NCBI GenBank assembly: GCA_030431985.1
Contig: JAUIIB010000012.1
Coordinates: forward strand, 1 to 64,000
Source: Gammaproteobacteria bacterium
Lineage (GTDB): Bacteria > Pseudomonadota > Gammaproteobacteria > Burkholderiales > Nitrosomonadaceae
Direction: 5' to 3'
Length of the DNA: 64,000 nt
Below, one piece after another: positions 1 through 8,828 of this stretch. Position 1 is the first letter of the stretch; the number at the start of each line of letters is the position of its first letter. The notes under the pieces were generated by a model that worked only from the letters and a program-made list of their open reading frames with translations, did not search any database and was not told the origin of the DNA. The position numbers were made by a program, and so were the translations under genes.

Positions 1-66
1 AAACGCTATCGTGGCGAAGGCATCGGCGGCAGAGCCTGGGTTGTAGATCAGGCGAAATATCAGTAA
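1..66 (+). CDS. C-terminal end of an unidentified protein (5' truncated)
   Basis: Frame 1 is open from the first base to a TAA stop at 64-66 and encodes the last 21 residues, KRYRGEGIGGRAWVVDQAKY and a final Q. A terminator-like inverted repeat follows about 30 bases later, and the next gene converges on it, which supports a genuine gene end. The fragment is too short and has no recognisable motif, so I assign no function. Confidence 0.5.
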   Translation, partial: KRYRGEGIGGRAWVVDQAKYQ

Positions 67-95
67 ATAATCCGCTCTTACTCTGTTAACACGAC

Positions 96-123
96 CATGA
101 CCTCCGAATACCCAGAGGTCATG
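96..123 (+). terminator. Terminator-like hairpin after the truncated gene
   Basis: Perfect 9-base arms (CATGACCTC at 96-104 and GAGGTCATG at 115-123) enclose a 10-base loop, 30 bases after the stop of the upstream gene. The downstream T-run is poor (TCATCTT), so termination strength is uncertain. It lies between two converging genes and could serve both. Confidence 0.45.
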
Positions 124-269
124 TCATCTTAGTACAGGACGATTTAAAATTTCTATCCGACAACCCCCGCCTTCCGCAACACATTTTGGCTAAGGCAAAA
201 GCAGAAAATTACATGCGCGTTTTCAGTAGAACTAATCTGCTTCACAAATAAAATCACCATCATTTCTGA

Positions 270-2291
270 TTAAAAATGCCATCTTACACCGGCGTAAATC
301 CCGCGCGGAATACGCGAGGGTACAGTGGGAATAAAGCCGGATTGAAACTCTCTATGATTCTTACGCAACAGGTTTTGCCCAACAATAAAAAACTCGACGT
401 CTTTTACCGGCCTCCAAGCTAATTTAGCATCCAAAGTTACATAATCCTTGATATTGTAAAACGGCAGTGCACTGACATAGCGCAACCAAAAATTGAGTTC
501 TAGTCTTTCTGACACATCATAATTTGAACGCAGTGATACCTGATGGTTTGGATTTGTTGTCGGTGCGCCAGCTGTTGTCGCATCAAATTGCTTAGATAAT
601 GCATTAGCCGAAGTGTGGATATGAAGATAACTGTAAGTTCCCTGTAAACGCCAGTTTTTACGCACTCTCCAATCCGCTGACAATTCAACTCCATACGAAT
701 AAGCCGATGCATTGTTTGAATCCAATACAGGCAGCACAAGATGTGGCAATGGTCCCGATCCCAACGAAATTCGACCTAGATTAAAGTCACGTAGCTGACT
801 ATAGTCGTTAAAGAATCCCGCAACATCTATAGTTGCCTGCGGCGTGAATTGATGCCGGAAACCCAGTTCATAGGCAATTAATTTCTCTGAACGGGATTTT
901 CCACTGCCCTGTATCTGTGCCAAAATGGGAAACGGAGATGTTGGCAGCCCAGGTAAACTTTGTGAGGCTCTTACATTGAGTTGAATATTTTCTGATCGGG
1001 ACGGTACTCGAACCGCACGGGATACCGACAACCAAACCGAACTTTGATGCGTGGGCGTCCACATCAATCGTGCATCAGGTTGCGCTTCAAAACCAGTAAA
1101 ATCGTTGTAACCAAGCCTTACGGCTAACGCTAATTTCAAACGATCGGGAATTAGCGTAATTTCGTCTCGCATAAATGCGCTTGCTAGATGATCCGTTTTA
1201 CGACGAGGATTGAATGTGATTAAGTTTCCGTCAAAAACACGATTATTATAGAGACGATAATTCACACCCCATGTAAAATCATGGCGCTCCATAAAAGGAA
1301 AGCGGTGTTGAAAATCAATATCGAAACTCTCTGCATCAAAGTCTACAACCGGCGATAAATTATACCGATTGCGATCGTAATAGACTTGTAGCATGACTGA
1401 AGAAAGCGCCGACATAGTCCGTGTCCAGCGCAAGCGTATGTTACCTCCGGTGTCCTTGCCGCTAGCAGTCTGCATCTGTGAAAAGGGCGCAGTAATGATG
1501 GGTTTAACAATTTGGTCGCCGATATCATTATGAAAAACATCTCCTTGCAATGTAAATTCATCTATACCGCGGGTATGATCAAGACGAAAACCCATTCTAG
1601 CCTGACGCCAGGTATCCTGAGCATTTTCACCTGAAAGAGTTGATGTATTATTTCTTTTAAAAACCTTTGCATAAACACGAAAGGGAGTATTTTCATTAAT
1701 TTTTCCGCCATAACGCAACCCCATAAAACCCTGCTCAAAACTGCCGCCACCCGCAGTAAGCAGTAAACCCTGGGCATCAATGGCTTTTTTGGTAATAATA
1801 TTAATAACACCATTGACTGCGTTTACACCCCATGTCGTCGCATTAGGGCCTCTTACTACTTCAATTCGTTCAATATCTTCTAGTAGCGTATCCTGCTGTT
1901 GCCACAACACACCAGAAAAAATAGGTGTATAAACACTGCGCCCATCGATCAAAATTTGTAGCTTGTTGGATAGCCGGCCATTAAACCCCCGAATGCTAAC
2001 GGCCCATTTATCGGTACCAATTCGTGCCACCTGAACACCCGGTGCCATTCGTAGAGCCTCCGGAATACTGGTTGCACCCGAGCGACGAATATCATTTTGA
2101 GTAATCACAAAAACAGCTGATGATACCTGAGACAACTTTTGTGAATGTTTTGAAGCAGTAGTTACCTCAATATTCATCAACTCTTCGATATTCAGTCCCA
2201 GCAGTTCATTTGAACTGCTTGTTGCTTCAACACTGAAGCTGAAGATTAACAGGGCTGAAATAAATAACTTAAGCTGGTATGTTGCTGACAT
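270..2291 (-). CDS. TonB-dependent outer membrane receptor
   Basis: This 673-residue outer membrane receptor should import a ligand using TonB energy. Seen: a signal peptide (about residues 1-23, ending VEA), a plug domain (about 40-170) with the phrases SGATSIPEALRMAPGVQVAR, RGFNGR, LIDGRSVYTP and IERIEVVRGPN, then a long beta-barrel ending in the terminal aromatic GVRWHF. The plug has the style of a widespread proteobacterial receptor subfamily whose substrate is usually not assigned. The gene stands alone. About 75 bases upstream is a near-palindrome (CCCTTTATATAAGGG, 2366-2380) that could be an operator. No neighbouring transport gene reveals the substrate. Confidence 0.9.
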   Translation of the reverse strand: MSATYQLKLFISALLIFSFSVEATSSSNELLGLNIEELMNIEVTTASKHSQKLSQVSSAVFVITQNDIRRSGATSIPEALRMAPGVQVARIGTDKWAVSIRGFNGRLSNKLQILIDGRSVYTPIFSGVLWQQQDTLLEDIERIEVVRGPNATTWGVNAVNGVINIITKKAIDAQGLLLTAGGGSFEQGFMGLRYGGKINENTPFRVYAKVFKRNNTSTLSGENAQDTWRQARMGFRLDHTRGIDEFTLQGDVFHNDIGDQIVKPIITAPFSQMQTASGKDTGGNIRLRWTRTMSALSSVMLQVYYDRNRYNLSPVVDFDAESFDIDFQHRFPFMERHDFTWGVNYRLYNNRVFDGNLITFNPRRKTDHLASAFMRDEITLIPDRLKLALAVRLGYNDFTGFEAQPDARLMWTPTHQSSVWLSVSRAVRVPSRSENIQLNVRASQSLPGLPTSPFPILAQIQGSGKSRSEKLIAYELGFRHQFTPQATIDVAGFFNDYSQLRDFNLGRISLGSGPLPHLVLPVLDSNNASAYSYGVELSADWRVRKNWRLQGTYSYLHIHTSANALSKQFDATTAGAPTTNPNHQVSLRSNYDVSERLELNFWLRYVSALPFYNIKDYVTLDAKLAWRPVKDVEFFIVGQNLLRKNHREFQSGFIPTVPSRIPRGIYAGVRWHF

Positions 2292-2442
2292 AAAATTGAC
2301 TGATTGGCAAATAACCCGGATTTCAACAAGTCATCGAATATATGCAACAATAACAAGCTTATAAGCCCTTTATATAAGGGAAAACTACAGATTTTCTAGC
2401 CTATTTCCTTATGTCGATATTCCGATGCCAAATGGGATTTAT

Positions 2443-3321
2443 GGGCCTGTCCCGAAATACCTGGACATTTTGAAATAAGCACATGTGAGGCATTGGATTG
2501 TTAACATAGGGAGTCACGTACTCATGGAGAAAGCCAGTCCAACCTCCCATCAAATCGCAATGGTTTCACTGGAAGTGTTGATTCCAGCGGATCATCCTTA
2601 CCGTTATTTTAAGCAGGTGCTAAACGATTCGTTTATAGAATGCTGTTTATCTGGAGTATCGTCGGATTTTGGTCGGGAAGGTTACGTCATAGTGTGGCTG
2701 TTTTATTGTCTGCTATTGCAGTTTATGGAAGATTTGAGTGACCGGGAATGTGAGCGATTTTTGAGGGAGAACGTGAGCGGCAAGTGGTTGCGTGGATTTG
2801 GATTGGGCGAAACAAGATAGCTGGCCCGCAAACGTCGTTGGCGCAAAAGGCCTGAAACATGTGTGTCCCAATCAGGGTGCGGTCTATGCAGACAAAGGCT
2901 ATTGTACAAAACCCGCGCGGCATACCGCTGCAAAACGAAGTACCCATCTGGCGGCAATCATGATAAACCACGCTGGCTAAGAATCACGACAAAGACCGCC
3001 GGTTCAGCCACCTGAGAATGCCTTATGAACGCTTATTCTCCAAGCGCAATTCACAGGTTACCTTATCGTGGCATCGCCAAAAATCAATTTGCCGCATTTA
3101 TGGCTGCGATCAGCTTCAATCTTAGACGGATTTAGTACTCGATTCGCCTGGCTTGGCTTTTTCTTAAAGGAGTTAGTGCGGCTAAAATCGTACCAAACGG
3201 ATAAAACTCATTGTAATCACCGTCATTTTGACATTGCATTCACAATACCAAAACAAATTTTCATAAAATTGCTGAAGTCCATTACAACAAAATCAATTTT
3301 TCCAAATTTCGTGACAGACCC
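2443..3321 (+). mobile_element. Remnant of an IS5-like insertion sequence
   Basis: The left end GGGCCTGTCCCGAAAT (from 2443) matches the reverse complement of the sequence ending at 3321 (GGGTCTGTCACGAAAT) at 14 of 16 positions, which I read as terminal inverted repeats. Between them lies a deleted transposase. I see no convincing target duplication (left flank TTAT, right flank TAAA). The 186 bases between the transposase end and the right repeat are long for this type, so the right boundary is less certain than the left. Confidence 0.6.
2524..3135 (+). pseudogene. Broken IS5-family transposase (DUF772 type)
   Basis: The N-terminal part (from ATG 2524, after GGAG at 2510) reads normally through phrases typical of this family: DHPYRYFKQVLNDSF and MEDLSDRECERFLRENVSGK. 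It then ends prematurely at 2820 after FGLGETR. The C-terminal part resumes in another frame with GAVYADKGYCTKPARHTAAK, and after a further stop and shift with YERLFSKRNSQV and NQFAAFMAAISFNLRRI, ending at 3135. The central catalytic portion is missing. The element cannot make an active transposase. Confidence 0.8.
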
Positions 3322-3403
3322 TAAAAAGCTAAGTGAAATAATTCTTGAAATTCCGCACTTGGCTGAGGCCGTTAAGATACTCGAGAAATTAGATCTTTCT
3401 TAG
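3322..3403 (+). pseudogene. Possible 3' remnant of a gene cut by the insertion sequence
   Basis: Immediately outside the right inverted repeat an open frame reads PKKLSEIILEIPHLAEAVKI and seven further residues to a TAG stop at 3401-3403. It looks like an amphipathic protein tail rather than random translation. The frame runs back into the element (open from 3068), so no start of its own is visible. I do not recognise the family. It could equally be a chance open frame. Confidence 0.2.
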
Positions 3404-3509
3404 TGCGACGATATGTCACATTGTCATAAGTATTACTTGATGAAATAATATTTTTAATATTCAGTACAAAAGTTTATTTGTTACTGATAATAAATTTTGC
3501 AGAGACTTT

Positions 3510-3878
3510 ATGCGTAGATTTTTTACTATTAATTCCGTAGTTTTAATACTATTTGTCAGTCTATTGACAAACGGTTTTACTGCGGCAATGTATGGTGAGA
3601 TTTTTATGCACGAATCGAATCATTGCCATCAACACTCCCCTTCAGTTGAAGAAATCACACATGGCGAATATCCGCATAATAGATTAGCTGAAGAAGAGAA
3701 TTTAGATCTTTCAGTACACACTTGTTTTAATACCGTATATCTACCGCTTCTCTTAACTAAACTACCATTATTGCCCACAGTGGATGGTAAAGAGACTCTA
3801 GCTCAATTTATTTATTTCCAAATTCCAGAATCTACTCCAGATTCTCCGTTTCATCCTCCCCGAACTCTTCCCAGCTAG
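3510..3878 (+). CDS. Small exported His-rich protein, unknown function
   Basis: This 122-residue protein has an N-terminal hydrophobic segment (about 7-27) that would act as a signal peptide or anchor. A His/Cys-bearing stretch follows (HESNHCHQHSPS, about residues 34-45, with further His near 51-56), and the tail is proline-rich (FHPPRTLPS). The layout recalls small periplasmic proteins of metal-resistance loci, but I cannot name a family. It lies on the same strand as a TonB receptor 346 bases downstream, so a shared role in metal handling is an inference. It is AT-rich, like that receptor and unlike the genes after 6.5 kb. Confidence 0.6.
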   Translation: MRRFFTINSVVLILFVSLLTNGFTAAMYGEIFMHESNHCHQHSPSVEEITHGEYPHNRLAEEENLDLSVHTCFNTVYLPLLLTKLPLLPTVDGKETLAQFIYFQIPESTPDSPFHPPRTLPS

Positions 3879-4224
3879 AACCCTAGACTAGACTGTTCCA
3901 GTTCCCAGTATTCAATATAGAAATGTTTGGTTAGTCGTATTTCTCAATTATGAGCTGGCACAGTGGAAATATTTCTCTTGAAAGCCGCTTAAAGTTAACG
4001 CCAGCTTGATGCAGTAATTGGTGCTAACGCATTAATAATAGCTTCTTCATAAGCTAAGTTGGTTTCTGCGCATCTCATTCATTCTAGTCTAAATCGTTTT
4101 CTCTAAGTTTTACGATAAAGGCAGCAAATTTGGTCAAAATAGTTTTTTATTTGTACAAGCTATTGCCAGACCAATTTCTGGTCTTTCTATATTACAAAAA
4201 ATGCCATCTCAGGTAAGAAATGCA
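3879..4224 (+). other. Noncoding leader before the second receptor
   Basis: There is no credible gene here. Near the end is a small hairpin (AGACCA/TGGTCT with a 5-base loop, about 4168-4184) followed by an AT-rich run into the receptor start. This may be a leader structure. No known riboswitch is recognisable. Confidence 0.3.
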
Positions 4225-6336
4225 ATGAAACAAATTATATTAATGCAAGGGATTGTTATTGTTGGGTTGAGTCTATCGTTACAAGTGTCAGCTGAGCCGG
4301 TATTAATGCCGACAATTACAATTGAAGGGCAAGGAATACAGTCTAATCAAGTAAGTGTAACTCCAGAATCTGGTGGTGCATTGGATTCAGCACTGCTACT
4401 AAAACGGATACCGGGCGGGAATGTTAATAGTAATGGACCGCTAACTAATATTCCTCAGTATCGAGGATTATTTGGAAACAGGCTAGGCGTAAAACTAAAT
4501 GGTATAAGCGTTCAAGAGGTTGGCCCAAATGCGATGGATACACGTTCCAGTACTGTTCCTAAATCAATGGTTAGAAGTATTAAGGTTTATCGTGGTATTG
4601 CGCCAGTTAGTGCCGGAATGGAAACAATAGGAGGTGCGATTGAGATTAATTCGCGTCGAAGTGAATTTAGTAGCAGTGCAAAGTCAGAAGTAAATGGTTT
4701 TGTTAATTCTGGCTTTAGCTCAGTTGATACTGGTCGCTATTTTGGCGGTTTAATGAGTCTATCGAACGATAAACATCGGTTCCATGTAAGTGGCAATACT
4801 GAAAAAGGTGAGGATTATAGGTTTAAAGATAATAAAAAAGTTAGGCCGAGTGAATATCAACGGGATGTAATATCAGCTGGATACGCATTTAGGCCTAGTA
4901 GAGATCATGAAATATCGTTTGATTATGATTATAAGGACACTGGTAATACCGGCACCCCATCTTTACCGATGGATATTGGCTACGTTCGAACTCATCTGGG
5001 AAATATTGGTTATCAAGGTGCGCTATCAAATAATCTTAAGGTTAAATTTAATGGTTTTTTTAATCGTGGCGACCATCTCATGAGTAATCACTTGTTACGT
5101 CCGGCACCTAGGCCTGGAGGTGGCAATCAGCGTTTTCGTAGTGCAACAACAAAACTGGACTCAGGTGGGTACAATCTTCATTTTATTGTTCCGGAATTAC
5201 GCTCGGGTAGTCTGATTATTGGCTTTGACGGAGATCTGGCTGTTAATAATTCTGCGATTTCTGATCCCACCAATGGAAATTTCTTTTTAAATAACTTTGT
5301 AAACTCAACGAAAGAAAGGTATTCAAGTTTTGCTGAATGGAATGGAGAAATCGCCACAGATTTAATGCTTGAGATGGGTTTTCGTTACACCTATGTGCAT
5401 ATGAATACCGGCCAAGTTAATACCAGTATGGCGAATATGATGATGCCTGTACGTAATTTACAAGAACGTTTTAATAACTCAGATCGTAGTAAAAATGACC
5501 ATTTATTCGATGTGTCTACGGTGTTTCGTTATATCGCGTCCGATAACTTAGATTTCGAGTTTGGGATTGCGCGTAAAACTCGAGCACCAAGTTACCAAGA
5601 GCGTTTTCTGTGGATACCACTAGAATCAACTGGTGGTCTGGCTGATGGTAGAGTTTATGTGGGCGACACAAGCTTAAAACCGGAAAAGTCTTATCAAGTT
5701 GAACTAGGAGCTAATTTACATGGCGGCGGTGCTTATTTTACGCCACGTGCGTTCTACCGGTATGTGAATGATTTTATTCAAGGCTTACCAACTAATGATA
5801 CATTGACCAATATGGTCGCTGGAAGAATTCAGCCAGGCGGGCCGGGTCCTTTGCAATTTTCAAATATAGATGCGCATTTATGGGGTGTTGATTTTGAAAT
5901 AGGGTACACGATTACTGACTATCTACGATTAGATGGAATTATGAGTTTTGTGCGAGGTAAACGAACAAGCGGTAATGACAATTTGTATCGTATTGCCCCA
6001 GTAAATGGCCGTCTCAGTTTAACTTATGAACGTTCAGATTGGTTGGCTTCGGTAACCTATATTGGCGCGATGAAACAAGATAAGGTTGCAGCTTTTAACG
6101 GCGAACAAAAAACTTCCGGATATAGCATTATGAATGTCTATACACAATATCGCCCTTCATTCAGCAATAAAGTTAAAGGACTAACTCTTACAGCTGGAGT
6201 CAATAATATTATCGATACCAAATATGTTGATCATCTTAATGGTATCAACCGTGCCGCTAATAGCAATATCTCCTTGAATCGACGTATCCCAAACCCAGGC
6301 CGCAATATTTTTGTTACGATGCGTTATGATTGGTGA
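4225..6336 (+). CDS. TonB-dependent outer membrane receptor, probable metal or metallophore type
   Basis: A receptor of 703 residues with a signal peptide (MKQIILMQGIVIVGLSLSL, cleavage after VSA), a plug with IPQYRGLFGNRLGVKLNG, SIKVYRGIAPVSAGMETIGG and AIEINSRRSEF, and a barrel ending MRYDW. I prefer the ATG at 4225 to the in-frame ATG at 4201 because an AGG ribosome site lies about 11 bases before it and the signal peptide then starts normally. The plug phrases recall proteobacterial receptors often found near metal genes; the substrate is unproven. It follows the His-rich protein. Base composition is more AT-rich than the 6.6-11 kb genes, which together with the adjacent insertion sequence remnant hints at transfer. 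Confidence 0.88.
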   Translation: MKQIILMQGIVIVGLSLSLQVSAEPVLMPTITIEGQGIQSNQVSVTPESGGALDSALLLKRIPGGNVNSNGPLTNIPQYRGLFGNRLGVKLNGISVQEVGPNAMDTRSSTVPKSMVRSIKVYRGIAPVSAGMETIGGAIEINSRRSEFSSSAKSEVNGFVNSGFSSVDTGRYFGGLMSLSNDKHRFHVSGNTEKGEDYRFKDNKKVRPSEYQRDVISAGYAFRPSRDHEISFDYDYKDTGNTGTPSLPMDIGYVRTHLGNIGYQGALSNNLKVKFNGFFNRGDHLMSNHLLRPAPRPGGGNQRFRSATTKLDSGGYNLHFIVPELRSGSLIIGFDGDLAVNNSAISDPTNGNFFLNNFVNSTKERYSSFAEWNGEIATDLMLEMGFRYTYVHMNTGQVNTSMANMMMPVRNLQERFNNSDRSKNDHLFDVSTVFRYIASDNLDFEFGIARKTRAPSYQERFLWIPLESTGGLADGRVYVGDTSLKPEKSYQVELGANLHGGGAYFTPRAFYRYVNDFIQGLPTNDTLTNMVAGRIQPGGPGPLQFSNIDAHLWGVDFEIGYTITDYLRLDGIMSFVRGKRTSGNDNLYRIAPVNGRLSLTYERSDWLASVTYIGAMKQDKVAAFNGEQKTSGYSIMNVYTQYRPSFSNKVKGLTLTAGVNNIIDTKYVDHLNGINRAANSNISLNRRIPNPGRNIFVTMRYDW

Positions 6337-6523
6337 TATATATTGATTGCACCCCGTCAGCACAAGTTGGGCAACATTCTCTGTTCCAGTTGTCTAAAAT
6401 GTGCTGGATTTAGGTATTCGGTTAAAAACCATAATCATTATTTTGTGCCGGTTTATGACGATCTATGATTCCAGATGAAATATCCTGTGGATTGTTACAG
6501 CATTTCAGCGCGGTCATGCTGAC

Positions 6524-6560
6524 AAACTAAGCGAGCAGATATCCCTGCTCGCTTAGTTTT
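6524..6560. terminator. Bidirectional rho-independent terminator
   Basis: A strong 15-base stem (AAACTAAGCGAGCAG at 6524-6538 pairing with CTGCTCGCTTAGTTT at 6545-6559), with T/A runs on both sides, lies between the converging receptor (plus) and the zinc-locus genes (minus). Confidence 0.85.
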
Positions 6561-6595
6561 AATAATAATCGTAATCGATTAACCCGGTGGACGCT

Positions 6596-7393
6596 TTAAT
6601 TGACATCCATTACTTCTTCAACTTCCGTCAACTGAAACTGATTATTACCGGTAAATTGCATCTTTACCTTATAAACGTGGCCAAAAGCGCTAACCCGCTG
6701 AATAGTTAATACGCCGGTTTCAGCAACAAACACCGAATTGTCATCCAGCCCGGCTGCAGCCGATACCGCCAGCTCGTAACTTTCGGTTTCCAATCCACGA
6801 TTGAATACAATCGCTATTGGAGACGCAGCAATAGAAACTGACGTATCGCTTTGTGGTAGCGATTCAAACAACTTAAACTGTATTCGATATGCGCCAGCGC
6901 TGCCATTGGGTGTATTGGACGCGTCGAATATTGCGAAGCTTAAATGTTCGTGCACACCGCCGTTGCTATCAACTTCACCGATCACCCCTGCTGTTTCACT
7001 GACGCTGTCGGCGCTGTATGAAGTGACATTACTGAGCACATCGGTGATTTCAATTCTTTCACCGTTGGGTATCGCATCAGTCCATTGTGCACCATCCCAA
7101 AACAATAGCTGACCGACAGGTTGAAAGCGTAACCAGTTACCCGGTGTAAAACCGCCTTCTTCAACGTTAACATCAATTCCCGGATCATCGGTGGCAAACG
7201 GACCACCCCCCAGATCGCCGAAATCGGTCTCATAAAGTGCGTTTTCGGTAAATATTTCAGCACCTACACGCCATGGATTTATGTCACCTGCGTGTACCTC
7301 GTGATCGTGATCATCTTCTGCCAATGCATGTGTTGTTGAAAGCAATACAATTAAAGCGACTGTGTTACAAACTATTTTTAACTGTTTTATCAT
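6596..7393 (-). CDS. Secreted His-bearing protein of the Zur-linked locus (all3515-like)
   Basis: A 265-residue protein with a clean signal peptide (cleavage near ALA-ED, residue 25) and an acidic, His-rich N terminus (DDHDHEVHAGD). Its core contains TDFGDLGGGPFATDDPGI, NWLRFQPVGQLLFWDG and GVHEHLSF. From memory this resembles the all3515-type secreted proteins controlled by Zur in cyanobacteria; no search was possible. A C-terminal module of about 45 residues (VFVAETGVLTIQRVSAFGHV) recurs twice in the neighbouring 452-residue protein. A perfect AAGGAG lies 8 bases before the start. It is last in the minus-strand run after the ZnuD-like receptor, so a periplasmic zinc-binding or delivery role is inferred. 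Confidence 0.75.
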   Translation of the reverse strand: MIKQLKIVCNTVALIVLLSTTHALAEDDHDHEVHAGDINPWRVGAEIFTENALYETDFGDLGGGPFATDDPGIDVNVEEGGFTPGNWLRFQPVGQLLFWDGAQWTDAIPNGERIEITDVLSNVTSYSADSVSETAGVIGEVDSNGGVHEHLSFAIFDASNTPNGSAGAYRIQFKLFESLPQSDTSVSIAASPIAIVFNRGLETESYELAVSAAAGLDDNSVFVAETGVLTIQRVSAFGHVYKVKMQFTGNNQFQLTEVEEVMDVN

Positions 7394-7467
7394 GTTTCAA
7401 TCTCCTTTTGTGGTGGGTTATAGTTTTGGTTGTAGCGTTAAAAATCAGTCAAGCTAATCACTTTTTC

Positions 7468-8826
7468 TCAATCAATTTGATTGGGTAGCGCATCAATTTC
7501 TTGAAATGATTCCACTGCAAAAAGCGAATTTCCGGTATTTTTCAGGATAGCCTGGTAAAATTTTCCGTTGACAAAAACCGCCGGAATATCAAGCATTCCA
7601 GTAGCCGCATCATACTGAACAGGTGTTGCATACCGGGAAATATCAGATTGCAGCTGCGTCAAAGTAAATATAAGATCATCTCGCTGTTGCAACTGCGCGC
7701 GAAAATGACCGCCATCTACATGGATATCGTTAAGGCTCAGAATGCCCGAAGCGTGGTCGTAAGTTGCCGCAACATTCAGCGCCGTCGCCGGTGCCTCAAT
7801 CGGAATACTGCAAAGCCTCAATGTGCATCGCGTTTTAGCCAGCAGCGCATCGGCTCGGGTAATGAATCCATCTTGGTCAACATCGAAAGCCGCATTGGTC
7901 GTATTTAACGTTTCATTATTCTGCGCTGCCAACAGAATCAATGCGACATCTATTCGGTCGACATCGCCATCCAAATCCACGTCTCCAGGAATAGAGACCG
8001 GAAGTTCAGGTTGTTGCGGCAGTTCATTGTTTCCTGCTTCTCCCGTTAATGCAATCAAAGCAGCGCCAAACTCGCCCGGATCGATACCGGCATTAAATAG
8101 GACCAGTATCGGATCAGACGGAAAGAAACGTGCATTGGAAATGAGTTGCATTTCGATCAAATAAGCACCGCTAGGACCACCGACTTCGCCAGCCTGATTT
8201 TCCAGAAAGAAGCTAAGGTGCGTATGTAAAATGCCATTTGAATCGGTAATGTCGACAACCAATTCCGGACTGCCCTGTATGCCGTTTCCGGTAAAAATCG
8301 TGCTGCCATCGATACCAAAGCTGTTTTCGCTAAAACACAGCAATTGTCCGGCACATTGAGCAAAATCACTGAGCACCTCAGCGTTGCCTTCAAGCCCGCC
8401 AAATAACCGAATTTGCACATCCGGCGATGCATCACCCCAGGTGGATGTTGCCGGATCCCAGTATCTCAGTTTACCTAAGGCGCGATAACTGATCAGCTCA
8501 TTAGGCAACAGTGCATTACGAACGGATTGAAAGCCCGGGTTTCGGGTACTGAAATCACCACCACTCAGATCACCAAAATCGACTGTAAAAATGGGTTTAT
8601 TTGTTACAGCTTCTATCGGCGGTAGCGTACCGTCTGGTAGCCCCAATGCGTCTGCTAAACCGTCCAAATCACAGCCGATAGCCGCAGACGTACGACAATA
8701 ACCTGCAAATAAGGCATTACCCTGTCCCCAGACTGCGACATCCAAGTGTTGCGCAAACACTGGCTGAATGGTCAGTACAGTCGTCAGTGCAAGGTACAAA
8801 AAATGATTACGACAATTCATGGCCAT
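7468..8826 (-). CDS. Secreted all3515-like protein with dockerin-like EF-hand repeats
   Basis: A 452-residue protein with signal peptide (cleavage near VFA-Q). The N-terminal half is paralogous to the downstream 265-residue protein: VDFGDLSGGDFSTRNPGF, LGKLRYWDP and ILHTHLSFFLE match its TDFGDLGGG, VGQLLFWDG and HEHLSF. Around residues 278-335 are two calcium-loop-like repeats (GDVDLDGDVDRIDVAL and FDVDQDGFITRADALL), as in dockerin type I. Two copies of the module shared with the 265-residue protein follow (about 350-448). The start lies 2 bases after the receptor stop, with no clear ribosome site, which suggests translational coupling. The role is unknown; its place in the operon implies extracytoplasmic metal binding. 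Confidence 0.78.
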   Translation of the reverse strand: MAMNCRNHFLYLALTTVLTIQPVFAQHLDVAVWGQGNALFAGYCRTSAAIGCDLDGLADALGLPDGTLPPIEAVTNKPIFTVDFGDLSGGDFSTRNPGFQSVRNALLPNELISYRALGKLRYWDPATSTWGDASPDVQIRLFGGLEGNAEVLSDFAQCAGQLLCFSENSFGIDGSTIFTGNGIQGSPELVVDITDSNGILHTHLSFFLENQAGEVGGPSGAYLIEMQLISNARFFPSDPILVLFNAGIDPGEFGAALIALTGEAGNNELPQQPELPVSIPGDVDLDGDVDRIDVALILLAAQNNETLNTTNAAFDVDQDGFITRADALLAKTRCTLRLCSIPIEAPATALNVAATYDHASGILSLNDIHVDGGHFRAQLQQRDDLIFTLTQLQSDISRYATPVQYDAATGMLDIPAVFVNGKFYQAILKNTGNSLFAVESFQEIDALPNQID

Positions 8827-8828
8827 GA

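Noticed and set aside
3510-3878. Naming the small His-rich protein as CzcI or DUF2946
   Set aside because: The general layout is similar but I do not see the defining residues, so it stays unassigned.
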